This document shows positions 9,341 to 19,400 of a stretch of DNA of 64,000 bases, piece by piece (within the stretch, counting starts at the first letter, position 1; the number at the start of each line of letters is the position of its first letter). The position numbers were made by a program, and so were the translations under genes. This DNA comes from Ardenticatenaceae bacterium (GTDB taxonomy: Bacteria; Chloroflexota; Anaerolineae; Promineifilales; Promineifilaceae): assembly GCA_020634235.1 (NCBI GenBank), contig JACKCB010000001.1, positions 1,116,001 to 1,180,000 of the forward strand, given 5' to 3'. Below the pieces are notes generated by a model. The model was not told where the DNA came from and did no database searches. It saw only the letters and a list, made by a program, of their open reading frames with translations.

Positions 9341-10357
9341 ATGAAAGTCATCATTCTTCTGGGCGGCTTCGGCAGTCGCATGCGCCCCCACACCTGGAGC
9401 CGGCCCAAACCCCTCCTCAACGTAGCCGGCAACACCGTCCTGGGCCACATCCTGGAGCTGATGGAAGACATCACCACCGAAGAAGTCATCTTCGTTGTCG
9501 GCTACAAAGGGGACCAGATTGAGGCCTGGGTCCGCGAAAACTATCCCGACCTGGACACCCACTTCGTGCTGCAAGCCGAAGCCCTGGGCCAGGCCCATGC
9601 CGTCTGGCTGTGCCGTGACTTCTTGGCCGACGAACGAGACGTGGTGCTAGCCTTTGGCGACGGCATCATCGAGGCCGACTACGGCCACATCGCCGCGCAG
9701 GCCGGCAGTAAGCAGGCCGATGCCGTCTTCATGGTAAAAGAAGTGGAAGACCCGCGCAGCTTTGGCGTGGTAGTCCTGAACGAGCAGGGCTACGTCACCC
9801 GCTTCGTCGAAAAGCCCAAGACCCTGACCGACAACCAGGTCGTCGTAGGTATCAACTGGTTCCGCAGCAGCCGCCAACTGCGCGACGCCGTAGACCGCGT
9901 CATGGCCGAAAAGCGCCAGACGTTGGGCGAATACTTCATGGCCGACGCCTACAGCCTGATGCTAGAAAACGGCGCCCGCATTATCACCAAGCCTGTGCTG
10001 CAATGGTCCGATGCCGGCCAGCCGCAAAACATCTTGCACACCAACGCCCGCCTGCTCTCAGTCGGCTTTCACACCGAAAACGCCATCGAGCGCAGCTACG
10101 CTGAGGACTTCACCGTGCTGCCGCCCGTCTATCTCCACCCCACAGCCACCATCACCGGCTCGGTGATCGGCCCCTATGTCACCGTTGAAGCCAACGTCAC
10201 CATAAACGGCAGTGTCATCCGCAACAGCATCATCGACGCCGGGGCGCGGGTGGAAAACTGCATTCTGGATGGGGCATTGATTGGTGAGAAAGCCTCTGTC
10301 ACCGGCCGGGGCAAACAGCTCTTCATCGGCGACAACAGCCTCGTCGAACTAGACTAA
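9341..10357 (+). CDS. Sugar-1-phosphate nucleotidylyltransferase with left-handed beta-helix tail
   Basis: 338 residues from the ATG at 9341, set by GGAG at 9331-9334. It belongs to the NTP-transferase family making NDP-sugars from sugar-1-phosphate and NTP. The N-terminus IILLGGFGSRMRP is the nucleotide-binding signature with a Leu-Gly variation of the usual LAAGxGTRLRP. Also visible are SRPKPLLNVAG, the metal-binding region AFGDGI, and VEKPK. From about residue 255 hexapeptide repeats (TATITGSVIGPYVTVE, then NGSVIRNSIID) form a beta-helix, common in glucose-1-phosphate thymidylyl- or uridylyltransferases and GlmU relatives. The sugar cannot be told from sequence alone. It is the third gene in the gat-containing cluster, with a GT2-like glycosyltransferase two genes on. 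Confidence 0.85.
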   Translation: MKVIILLGGFGSRMRPHTWSRPKPLLNVAGNTVLGHILELMEDITTEEVIFVVGYKGDQIEAWVRENYPDLDTHFVLQAEALGQAHAVWLCRDFLADERDVVLAFGDGIIEADYGHIAAQAGSKQADAVFMVKEVEDPRSFGVVVLNEQGYVTRFVEKPKTLTDNQVVVGINWFRSSRQLRDAVDRVMAEKRQTLGEYFMADAYSLMLENGARIITKPVLQWSDAGQPQNILHTNARLLSVGFHTENAIERSYAEDFTVLPPVYLHPTATITGSVIGPYVTVEANVTINGSVIRNSIIDAGARVENCILDGALIGEKASVTGRGKQLFIGDNSLVELD

Positions 10358-10377
10358 CCCACCACAAGGAAACTACC

Positions 10378-11530
<1,153 letters not shown>

Positions 11531-11538
<8 letters not shown>

Positions 11539-12829
11539 TGACGCAACCATGACGAACACCGCGCACGATTTGTTGGCCCAGGCCAAAACCCGTTTCGATT
11601 TGACCGAAGCCGCCGACCAGGCGAGCTTGTATGCCCTGGCCGAGGCGATTTTGTCCCGGCCGGGGCTAACCCCCACCGACCTGCAAACCATCGCCCGCCA
11701 ACCCGACACCCCCCTAGAGTTCAAGATTGCCGCCAAACTCGTCGACTCCCGCCGCTACCTGCAGACACTCCAACAACCGCTGCGCCTGGCCATCGTCTTT
11801 GCCATGTGGGGCGAGCAAAACCGGCTGCACCCCAAAAGCACCGCCAATCCGCACGGCGAGGATTCCCTGCGCACCAAGCTAGACCAGCTTGCCTGGGCCA
11901 CCCACGGCACCCCCATCGATTGGACCCTGTACGCCGTGGACGACGGCTGCCCGCATGGCAGCGGCCAGATCGCCGCCGCCATCGCCGCCGGGCATCCGCT
12001 GGGGCAGCGCGTGCGCGTCCTCTTTCTGGCCGATGCCCTGCCCACCGCCAGCGGCCCCCTGGCCAACCTCCCCTCTGCCAACGATTCGCGCAAAGGTGGG
12101 GCCATCCTCTACGGCTGCCAGGTCGCCCTGCAAGATGGGGCCGACGCCGTTATCTACACTGACGCCGACAACTCCGTCCACCTGGGCCAGATAGGCCTGC
12201 TGCTGCGTCCCTACCGGCAAGACAACGTCCGCGTGGTCCTGGGCAACCGCAAACACCCCGACGCCGTCCTGGTGAAACAGGAAGGGCGCTGGGGCATCGG
12301 CATCAAGGTCCTGCGCCACATGCAGCGCATGGTTGGCGCGGCCATCTTCGACCTGGGCATCCGCGATACGCAGGCCGCCTTCAAGCTGTACCAGGGCGAC
12401 ATCCTGGCCCAGATCATTGCCAGGCCAACCGTCTATGACTTCTCCTTCGACACCGACTGGCTGGCGGCGGTCATTGCCAGAGGGGAACCCGTGGCGCAGG
12501 TGCCTTTCGCCTTCATCGACTCGGCCGCGGAGTCGGCCTCCATTACCCAGGGGCCAATGACCACCTGGGAGACGCTGCTGATGGGGCTGGTGAAGGCCGT
12601 GCGCCAGCGCGGCTTGCCGCACAACGAAGCCATGGCCCGCGTGCTGGACGAGGAGATTCACAGCTCGCATGACCTGGACCTGCTCATCAACCACCTGCCG
12701 CCAGAGCTGGCCCAGGCCAGCGACGCGCAGCTAGGGGACCCGGCGCTTATGTCCCCGGCCGGGTTGCAAGCCTGGATCCGCCAGCGCAAAGCAGAAGCCG
12801 CCACCGAGAACCGTCATGACCCATTATGA
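11531..12829 (+). CDS. GT2-like glycosyltransferase (nucleotide-diphospho-sugar transferase fold)
   Basis: 432 residues. The central region carries features of GT-A transferases: VIYTDADNSVHLGQ (acidic DxD-type metal site), LGNRKHPDAV and GIRDTQAAFKLY, the last typical of dolichol-phosphate-mannose-synthase-like GT2 enzymes. The N-terminal ~80 residues are helical and unassigned, and no membrane helix is seen, so it is probably cytosolic or peripheral. The start at 11531 overlaps the aminotransferase stop; a second ATG at 11549 is equally possible. The end overlaps the gatB start by 14 bases. With the upstream nucleotidyltransferase it may glycosylate a lipid or a small metabolite; this is inference. 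Confidence 0.7.
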
Positions 12830-14276
12830 ACCCGTCATCGGCCTGGAAATCCACGCCGAAATGCTGACCGACTCCAAGATGTTTTGCGGCTGCCACGTGG
12901 TAGACAGCGTCAACGCGCCGCCCAACTCCGCCGTGTGCCCCGTCTGCCTGGGAATGCCCGGCATGCTGCCGGTGATCAACCGCCGCGCGGTGGAATTTGC
13001 CATGCGCGTGGCCCTGGCCTTGCACTGCACCATCCAGCCCCACAACGTCTTTGCCCGCAAGAACTACTTCTACCCCGATCTGCCCAAGGGCTACCAGGTG
13101 AGCCAGTATGAGCTGCCGCTGGCCACCAACGGCTGGCTGGACATCACCCTGGCCGCGGGCGAAACGCGGCGCATTGGCATTCGCCGGGTGCACATGGAGG
13201 AGGACACCGGCAAACTGACCCACCTGGACAACGGCGACGGTTCGCTGGTCGATTACAACCGTTCCGGCGTGCCGCTGCTGGAGATAGTGTCGGAGCCAGA
13301 CCTGCGTTCGGCAGAGGAGGCCAATGTCTATGCCAGCAAGATCCGCCAACTCCTGCGCTATCTGGGGGTGAATTCGGGCGACATGGAGAAGGGGGTGATT
13401 CGCTTTGAGGCCAACGTGAGTGTGCGCCCGGCCGGGACCAACCAGCTCAATACGCGCACCGAAATCAAAAACCTGAACAGCTTCCGCGCCCTCACCGGCG
13501 GCATCGACTATGAAGTCGCTCGCCAGGCCGCCCTCCTGGCGGCCGGCGGCACCATCCAGCAAGCCACCCTGGGCTGGAACGAAACCCGGCGCGAGACAGT
13601 GACCCAGCGCATCAAAGAGGAAGCGGACGACTACCGCTACTTCCCGGAGCCCGACCTGCCGCCGCTGCACATTGACCCGGCCTGGACAGCGGAGGTAGCT
13701 GCCGCCCTGCCGGAACTGCCCGATGCCAAGATCGCCCGCTACAGCAGCGGCTTCGGCCTGTCCGCCTATGATGCGACGCTGCTGGCCGAAGACCGGCCGG
13801 TGGCCGAATGGTACGATGCGGCCGTGGCCGCCGGCGGCGACGCCAAGCAGGTGGCCAACTGGGTGCTGAACAACCTGTTTAGCCTGCTGAACGAGCAAAA
13901 ACTGAGCCTGGAGCAGATACCGCTGACCCCGGCCGGGTTGGTCAGCCTGCTCGCCCTGGTCAACAACAACACCATCAACAACAACACCGCCAAAGAAGTG
14001 CTGGCCGACATGGTGCGCAGCGGCCGCTCCGCCGAGGCCATTGTCCAGGCGCGCGGCCTGGCCCAAATCTCCGACGAAGCCGCCCTGGCTCAACTGGTGC
14101 GCCAGGTAATCCGCGACAACCCCACCCAACTGGCCAGCTACCTGGCCGGCAAAGAACAGCTACAAGGCTGGTTTGTGGGGCAGATCATGAAAGCCACCCG
14201 TGGCAAAGCCAATCCGGCCCTGGTAAACGAACTACTCAGCCAGCAGCTAGCTGCCCGGAAGAGCGCGCCGGAGTAA
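12816..14276 (+). CDS. gatB: Asp/Glu-tRNA amidotransferase subunit B
   Basis: 486 residues. GatB binds the mischarged tRNA and activates it with ATP before amidation by ammonia from GatA. Signatures: YEPVIGLEIHAEM at the start, the Cys-rich zinc-binding region (MFCGC, then VCPVCLGMPG), HMEEDTGKL, DYNRSGVPLLEIV and, at the C-terminus, a YqeY-like helical tail (AKEVLADMVRSG). It overlaps the glycosyltransferase by 14 bases, so expression is tied to the inserted genes rather than directly to gatCA. Confidence 0.97.
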   Translation: MTHYEPVIGLEIHAEMLTDSKMFCGCHVVDSVNAPPNSAVCPVCLGMPGMLPVINRRAVEFAMRVALALHCTIQPHNVFARKNYFYPDLPKGYQVSQYELPLATNGWLDITLAAGETRRIGIRRVHMEEDTGKLTHLDNGDGSLVDYNRSGVPLLEIVSEPDLRSAEEANVYASKIRQLLRYLGVNSGDMEKGVIRFEANVSVRPAGTNQLNTRTEIKNLNSFRALTGGIDYEVARQAALLAAGGTIQQATLGWNETRRETVTQRIKEEADDYRYFPEPDLPPLHIDPAWTAEVAAALPELPDAKIARYSSGFGLSAYDATLLAEDRPVAEWYDAAVAAGGDAKQVANWVLNNLFSLLNEQKLSLEQIPLTPAGLVSLLALVNNNTINNNTAKEVLADMVRSGRSAEAIVQARGLAQISDEAALAQLVRQVIRDNPTQLASYLAGKEQLQGWFVGQIMKATRGKANPALVNELLSQQLAARKSAPE

Positions 14277-14334
14277 GCTCCCCTCAATTTGCCAATTGGG
14301 CGGTGATTTGCTTTGGTCCCCGGCCGGGAACCGC

Positions 14335-14340
14335 TATAAT
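14335..14340 (+). promoter_or_regulatory. Probable -10 box for the BMP lipoprotein gene
   Basis: TATAAT is preceded 17 bases upstream by a weak TTTGGT (14312-14317). The CCCGGCCGGG palindrome falls in the spacer. The site is 117 bases upstream of the lipoprotein start, in the only gap after gatB. The leader also holds two imperfect copies of TATTCTTGTARGTA just before the ribosome site. Confidence 0.5.
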
Positions 14341-14456
14341 GTCCCGTACCTGTTGCCGCCGGCTCCGGTCATCCCCGCCCCATCGTTCCCTCTCCCGCGC
14401 CGCGCCAGCATGGGCATTCTTGTAGGTATTCTTGTAAGTAGAGGAGAGAGGAGAAC

Positions 14457-15488
14457 ATGATTAACAGGCGACTGGGTCTATTTATGGTCATCATCCTGCT
14501 GCTGCAAATCGTTACCGCCGCTTGCAGCAGCAAACCAGACAGCGTGTGCGTCGTCCTGGACACCGGCACCGAGAACGACAACGGTTTCAACCAGTACTCA
14601 CTCAAGGGAGCCCGCACCGCCGCCGCAGAGCTGGGCCTTTCCTTTGCCCATGCCCCTTCTTTCTCCGAGCGCGATTACGCCCCCAACATCGACCAGTTCA
14701 TTACCGAAGGTTGCGACCTCATCATCACCGTGGGCTTTTTGATGGGTGAGGCAACCGCCGCCGCCGCCCGCGCCAACCCAAAGGTGAGCTTCGCCATTGT
14801 GGATGTGGCCTACTTCCCTGGGGAAGGCTGCGATGCGGCCGTAGCCGATTGCTACACCGCGGAAGGCGGCCTGGACAACGTCACCAGCCTGATGTTTGCC
14901 GAAGATGAAGTTGGCTATCTGGCCGGGACCCTGGCCGGCTGCATGAGCGAGACCGGGGTGATTGGCTCGGTGGCCGGTATGGAGATCCCGCCAGTGGTGC
15001 GCTTTGTTACCGGCTATCAGAACGGGGCCAGGAGCCAGAACCCCGGCATCCAGACGCTGAATGTCTACATCCCCAACTTCAACGACCCGGCCAGCGGCAA
15101 ACTGGCCGGTGACGACCAGTTGTCGAAGGGAGCCGATATCCTCTTTGGCGTAGGTGGCAATACGGGCAACGGCGCGCTGCTGGCCGCCCACGAAGCCGGC
15201 ATGCTGGCCATTGGCGTGGACGTGGACCAGTACAACACCTTCACCGAAGTGGCCAGTTCGCTGCTGACCAGCGCCACCAAGAATATCGATGTGGCCACCT
15301 ACAATGCCGTTATGTCCTTCGCGGCCGGTGAACTGGCGCCGGGGATTCAGCTTTCGACGGTGGCTAACGGTGGCGTGGGGCTGGCGCCCTTCCACAACCT
15401 GGATAGCCGTGTGCCTGATGCTTGCCGGCAAGCAGTCCAGGCAGCCGAAGCGGGGCTGACGGATGGGAGCATCGACCCAATGCCCTAG
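14457..15488 (+). CDS. BMP-family (basic membrane protein) substrate-binding lipoprotein
   Basis: 343 residues with a lipoprotein signal (hydrophobic residues 7-19, lipobox TAAC, lipidated Cys23). The mature part resembles BMP/PnrA binding proteins, which bring purine nucleosides or related ligands to ABC importers: DTGTENDNGFNQYSLKG, DLIITVGFLMGEAT, DEVGYLAGTLAG, ILFGVGGNTGNGAL and IGVDVDQYNT are characteristic blocks. A strong purine-rich ribosome site precedes the ATG. No permease or ATPase gene is adjacent and it appears monocistronic, so the partner transporter lies elsewhere or the protein has a sensing role. Confidence 0.88.
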   Translation: MINRRLGLFMVIILLLQIVTAACSSKPDSVCVVLDTGTENDNGFNQYSLKGARTAAAELGLSFAHAPSFSERDYAPNIDQFITEGCDLIITVGFLMGEATAAAARANPKVSFAIVDVAYFPGEGCDAAVADCYTAEGGLDNVTSLMFAEDEVGYLAGTLAGCMSETGVIGSVAGMEIPPVVRFVTGYQNGARSQNPGIQTLNVYIPNFNDPASGKLAGDDQLSKGADILFGVGGNTGNGALLAAHEAGMLAIGVDVDQYNTFTEVASSLLTSATKNIDVATYNAVMSFAAGELAPGIQLSTVANGGVGLAPFHNLDSRVPDACRQAVQAAEAGLTDGSIDPMP

Positions 15489-15916
15489 TGTTCCGGTAGA
15501 CCCATTTCAGCTTTGCTGCCCGACAGTGGTTGTCTGGGCATCGTCCTCTCAAACCTGACTTATTCGGGCCAGCGGCATCCCGGCCGGTGGCCTTTTTTGT
15601 TGGCTCTGGCAAACCACCCCCGGCCGGGGTCGCCCCCGCCCTATCCCCAATCGCCCCTTGCCTGCTGCCGCCCGCCAAAAGGGCACAACAAGCGGGAGAG
15701 AGCCGCACTAGGACCATTTTCCCCTACCCGGCCGGGCGGCGATCACGTCATTTTCACGTATTTACCACACAAACTATGCTACCATAACCAAACAATCCTG
15801 TTACTATTATCGCCATTCCGAAGCCACCACCGTCGTTGCACATCATATTGAAATGCAGAGGCAGCAGCCAAAGCGGGACAAGCCTGATCCCCAGACCGCC
15901 TCAAACGAGAAATACT
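15489..15916 (+). other. 428-base intergenic region before the sensory cluster
   Basis: Holds the probable terminator of the BMP gene (15567-15598), three CCCGGCCGGG-type palindromes (near 15581, 15619 and 15728) and an AT-richer stretch at about 15745-15820 that is a plausible promoter region for the GAF cluster. Overlapping short ORFs here show no protein-like composition. Confidence 0.5.
15567..15598 (+). terminator. Probable Rho-independent terminator of the BMP lipoprotein gene
   Basis: GGCCA (15567-15571) pairs with TGGCC (15588-15592), with additional GC pairing possible inside, followed by six T at 15593-15598. It lies 79 bases after the stop codon. The outer stem is short. Confidence 0.55.
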
Positions 15917-18397
15917 ATGACCAGTACCCAGCATCAGTTGACCGACAACACCAGCGAGACGCTCCAGCGTCAGAAGCGGGCGGCGTGGACCCTGGCGACC
16001 CTGGGCGGCGCACTGGGCATCATAACCACCTTCGGACTGATCAGCCAGCTCCTCGCCAGTGAAGCACCGCAGCCCCTCAACTACATCGCTGGCTACGGAT
16101 CGGCCGTGGCCATACTAATTGGCGCTTACCTGTCGCAGCGGGGAAAGGTAATTCTCGGGGTCTCTCTGGCCGTGGCTGTCACCGCCATAGGCAACCTGGC
16201 CGCCCTCTCCATCTCCAGCGGCCTGGCTTCCTTCTATGCCATTCTAGCCTTCATCATCTTCGCGCTGCTGGTCAGCCAAACCTTCCCTGCAGAACAGGTG
16301 GGGCGAGCCAGTGGTATTCTGGCCGTTATCAGCTTTGGCCTGATCCTGGTCGACACATTTTGGCCGGTCGCCCGCGTCCCCGTTGCTCGCTATGACATCG
16401 TCATCTTCCTCATCATCGGCGCGGTCATTGCCCTGGCCGCCACCATCATCTTGCTGCGCAATCTGCACAAGTTGTCGCTGGGCGGCAAGCTCATCCTGGC
16501 TTCTCTGCTGGTCGCCCTGCTGCCGCTGGCCACGCTGGCCGTCCTAAACACCACGTCCGCCCTAGACACCCTGGAAGAAGACGCCAACAGGATTCTCTTG
16601 GCCGCCGCCACCCAGGCCGCAAACAGCGTAGACGAGTTTGTTAGCAATGGACTGACGAACATTGTGACCGAGGCCCGCTTGCTGCGGCTGACAGAAACGG
16701 CCACGCTGCTGGAAAGACGTAATATCAATGCCACGCAGCGAGCGATTATTGTGGACCATCTGAACGCCTACCGGGATAAAGACCCGCTGAATATCGTATC
16801 GGTCGCCCTGCTGAACGAAAATGGCGATGTGGCTGTCGATACGCGGGTAACCAATGTGGGGCGCAGTGAATCGGATCGCACCTACTTTCAGATGGCTGTC
16901 GCCACCGGCCGGGCCTACGTATCGCAGGTGGAGTTTTCGCCGGATAACGGCCAACCCTATCTCTATTTCAGTTACCCGGTGCTAAACCCGGCCGGGGAGA
17001 TTGTCGGCGTTCTGCGTACCCAGTACCAGGCCAGCATCCTGCAAGACCTGGTTGCCCAAAGCACCGGGCTGTCCGGCGGCCAATCCTTTGCCGTACTGTT
17101 CGACGAAAATCAACTCCAACTGGCACACGGCACAGCACCCGAAGCACTCTACAAGACAGTCGATACCCTGCCCCAAGAGCGCGTCACCGAACTTCAGGGC
17201 CAACTGCGCCTGCCCCCCGGTTCCCCCGCCGACCTAAGCCTGGGACTACCCGACCTGGCCACCAACCTGAGCAGCGCCCAACAAGAACCCTTCTTCACCG
17301 CTGAAGACATGGCCAACAACACCACAAACCAGGTAGCCGGCATCTTCCTGGATAACCAGCCCTGGCTGCTCACCTTCTTCGTACCCCAAGAGGTCTTCCT
17401 GGCTCCCGTCGCCACCCAAATCCAAAACACCGTCCTCCTGGCCACCATCATAGCCGCCATCTTCACCGTTGGGGCGGTTGTCGTTTCACGCGTCCTACTG
17501 CGGCCCATCACCGAGCTTACCAATGCCGCCACCGAGGTAGCACAAGGCAACCTGGCTGTCCGCGCCAAAGTCACCACCGGCGATGAGATTGGCCTGCTGG
17601 CCACAACCTTCAACAACATGGCCAACCAACTAGGCGAACTGATCGGCTCATTGGAACAGCGCGTACAAGAACGCACCGAAGCCCTGGCTACCAGTGCCGA
17701 AGTAAGTCGCCGCCTGACCACCATCCTGGATGAAGACGAACTGGTCCGCGCCGTCGTGCAGCAGGTCCGTGACGCCTTCGACTACTACCACGTACACATC
17801 TACCTGTTCGATAAAAAACGGCAAAGGCTAATCATGACCCGTGGCACAGGGCAAGCCGGGCAGCAAATGTTAGCCGCCGGTCACAGCATTGCCCCGGGGC
17901 AGGGGTTGGTCGGCCGGGCAGCCACCACCAACACAAACGTGCTGGCCAAAGACGTCAGCCAGGTCCCCGAATGGCTGCCCAACCCGCTCTTGCCAGAAAC
18001 CCGCGCCGAAACCGCCGTGCCCATTGCCCTGGGCGACGACGTCCTCGGCGTGCTAGACGTACAGGACAACCAAACCAACGGACTGCAAGAAATCGACACA
18101 GAACTACTCCGCTCCATTGCCAACCAGGTCGCCATCGCCCTGCGCAACGCCCGCCTTTACAAGGAAACACAACGGCAGGTACAGCGTGAAGCCACACTAA
18201 ATCAAATCAACCAGGCTGTCTTAGGGACAACAACGGTACAAGAAGCACTCCAGGTTGCCCTACGCGAAATTGGCCGGGCGACTGGGGCCAGCGAAGCGCA
18301 CATACGGCTGCAAACCACAAATGGTCATTCCCATCCCGCGCCGGTCACAACACCGGTCACAACAGAGGAAAGAAAGGTAGATCAAGAAGGAGAGTAA
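15917..18397 (+). CDS. Membrane CACHE-HAMP-GAF sensor without kinase
   Basis: 826 residues from the ATG at 15917; a TTG 81 bases upstream would add 27 residues of poor composition. Order: six to seven TM helices (about residues 25-190, MASE-like), a further TM (LILASLLVALLPLATLAVL), an extracytoplasmic double-CACHE-like domain (about 220-500; DRTYFQMAVATGRAYVSQV, then LYFSYPVLNPAGEIVGVLRT), a TM, HAMP (RPITELTNAATEVAQGNL), a coiled coil (LEQRVQERTEAL) and a GAF domain with LPNPLLPETRAETAVPI. The last ~50 residues repeat only the start of a GAF fold (EALQVALREIGRATGASEAHI). No His-kinase, GGDEF or methyl-accepting domain is present. First gene of a seven-gene sensory cluster; presumably passes a signal to the kinase at 29385. 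Confidence 0.85.
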   Translation: MTSTQHQLTDNTSETLQRQKRAAWTLATLGGALGIITTFGLISQLLASEAPQPLNYIAGYGSAVAILIGAYLSQRGKVILGVSLAVAVTAIGNLAALSISSGLASFYAILAFIIFALLVSQTFPAEQVGRASGILAVISFGLILVDTFWPVARVPVARYDIVIFLIIGAVIALAATIILLRNLHKLSLGGKLILASLLVALLPLATLAVLNTTSALDTLEEDANRILLAAATQAANSVDEFVSNGLTNIVTEARLLRLTETATLLERRNINATQRAIIVDHLNAYRDKDPLNIVSVALLNENGDVAVDTRVTNVGRSESDRTYFQMAVATGRAYVSQVEFSPDNGQPYLYFSYPVLNPAGEIVGVLRTQYQASILQDLVAQSTGLSGGQSFAVLFDENQLQLAHGTAPEALYKTVDTLPQERVTELQGQLRLPPGSPADLSLGLPDLATNLSSAQQEPFFTAEDMANNTTNQVAGIFLDNQPWLLTFFVPQEVFLAPVATQIQNTVLLATIIAAIFTVGAVVVSRVLLRPITELTNAATEVAQGNLAVRAKVTTGDEIGLLATTFNNMANQLGELIGSLEQRVQERTEALATSAEVSRRLTTILDEDELVRAVVQQVRDAFDYYHVHIYLFDKKRQRLIMTRGTGQAGQQMLAAGHSIAPGQGLVGRAATTNTNVLAKDVSQVPEWLPNPLLPETRAETAVPIALGDDVLGVLDVQDNQTNGLQEIDTELLRSIANQVAIALRNARLYKETQRQVQREATLNQINQAVLGTTTVQEALQVALREIGRATGASEAHIRLQTTNGHSHPAPVTTPVTTEERKVDQEGE

Positions 18398-18401
18398 TGC
18401 T

Positions 18402-19331
18402 ATGCACCAGCCAAACTATTTGCGTCCCCTCTTCGTCCTTCTGCTGCTTATTGGGAGCATCGTCAGCATAGGCTGCCGCCAAGACACAGCTGAACCAACA
18501 CCCGCACCGGCCGGGGCAGTCGTGATGGGACTGCTCGTTCCCAATAACATCTCTTTCTTCACAACACTGACCGCCGGCGCCGAAGATGCCGCCGCCAGGC
18601 TCAATGTAACGCTGCAAGTGCGCCAGGCCAACGACAACCTGGAAACACAGCAAACCCAGGTGCAAGAGATGATTGAGCAGAACGTAGACGCCATCATCAT
18701 TGTTCCTGTAGATACAGAAGCCATCGTACCCTCACTGGAAGCCGCCCAGGCAGCCGGCATCGCCATCTTCACAGTAGACCGCAGCGCCAACAGCACCGCC
18801 GTCATTGCCCACATTGCTTCTGACAATGTGGCCGGCGGCCGCATGGCGGCCGATTACCTGGCCGAGACGATTGGTGACACGGGGAACGTTGTAGAATTGA
18901 CCGGCATCGCCGGCACCTCGGCCGCCCAAGATCGGGGCACCGGCTTCAACGAAGCCATCAGCGCCTATCCAGAGATCAAGATTGTTGCCCGGCAAACAGG
19001 CAACTTCAACACAGAGGAAGGCAAACAAGCCTTTGCCTCCATATTGGCCGAACAGCCTGACATCACAGCCGTCTTCGCCCACAACGATGACATGATCTTG
19101 GGCGCAATTGCAGCTGCACAAGAGGCCGGCCGCGCCGAGGATATTGTCTTTGTTGGCTTTGACGCCATTGAGGCGGCCGTGACCGCACTAGAGAGCGGCG
19201 AGCTGGATGCAACCATCGCCCAACAGCCGGCAGAAATGGGACGATTGGGTGTGGAAACGGCCATACAATACCTGCATGGGGAATCCATACCCAGTTTTAT
19301 CCCGGTCGAACTAGCCCTGATCACCAAGTAG
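18402..19331 (+). CDS. RbsB-like sugar/autoinducer-type binding lipoprotein
   Basis: 309 residues, lipobox SIGC with Cys25. The mature protein is a type I periplasmic-binding fold of the ribose/LsrB group: VPNNISFFTTLTAGAEDAA, then EMIEQNVDAIIIVPVDTEAIVPSLEAAQAAGI, FTVDRSANS, DNVAGGRMAADYLAE, AVFAHNDDMILGAI and VGFDAIEAAVTALESGELDATIAQQP. It starts 4 bases after the CACHE-HAMP-GAF gene and is followed by another HAMP sensor, with no permease or ATPase. In two-component systems such proteins can present a ligand to a membrane sensor (as LuxP does to LuxQ); context suggests that role here, by inference. Confidence 0.88.
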   Translation: MHQPNYLRPLFVLLLLIGSIVSIGCRQDTAEPTPAPAGAVVMGLLVPNNISFFTTLTAGAEDAAARLNVTLQVRQANDNLETQQTQVQEMIEQNVDAIIIVPVDTEAIVPSLEAAQAAGIAIFTVDRSANSTAVIAHIASDNVAGGRMAADYLAETIGDTGNVVELTGIAGTSAAQDRGTGFNEAISAYPEIKIVARQTGNFNTEEGKQAFASILAEQPDITAVFAHNDDMILGAIAAAQEAGRAEDIVFVGFDAIEAAVTALESGELDATIAQQPAEMGRLGVETAIQYLHGESIPSFIPVELALITK

Positions 19332-19400
19332 GCATTAACAGATCCAGGAAGCTGAACCGCACCGGTCTCCACAAGGGCTTAATGTAATGGGAAACACAAC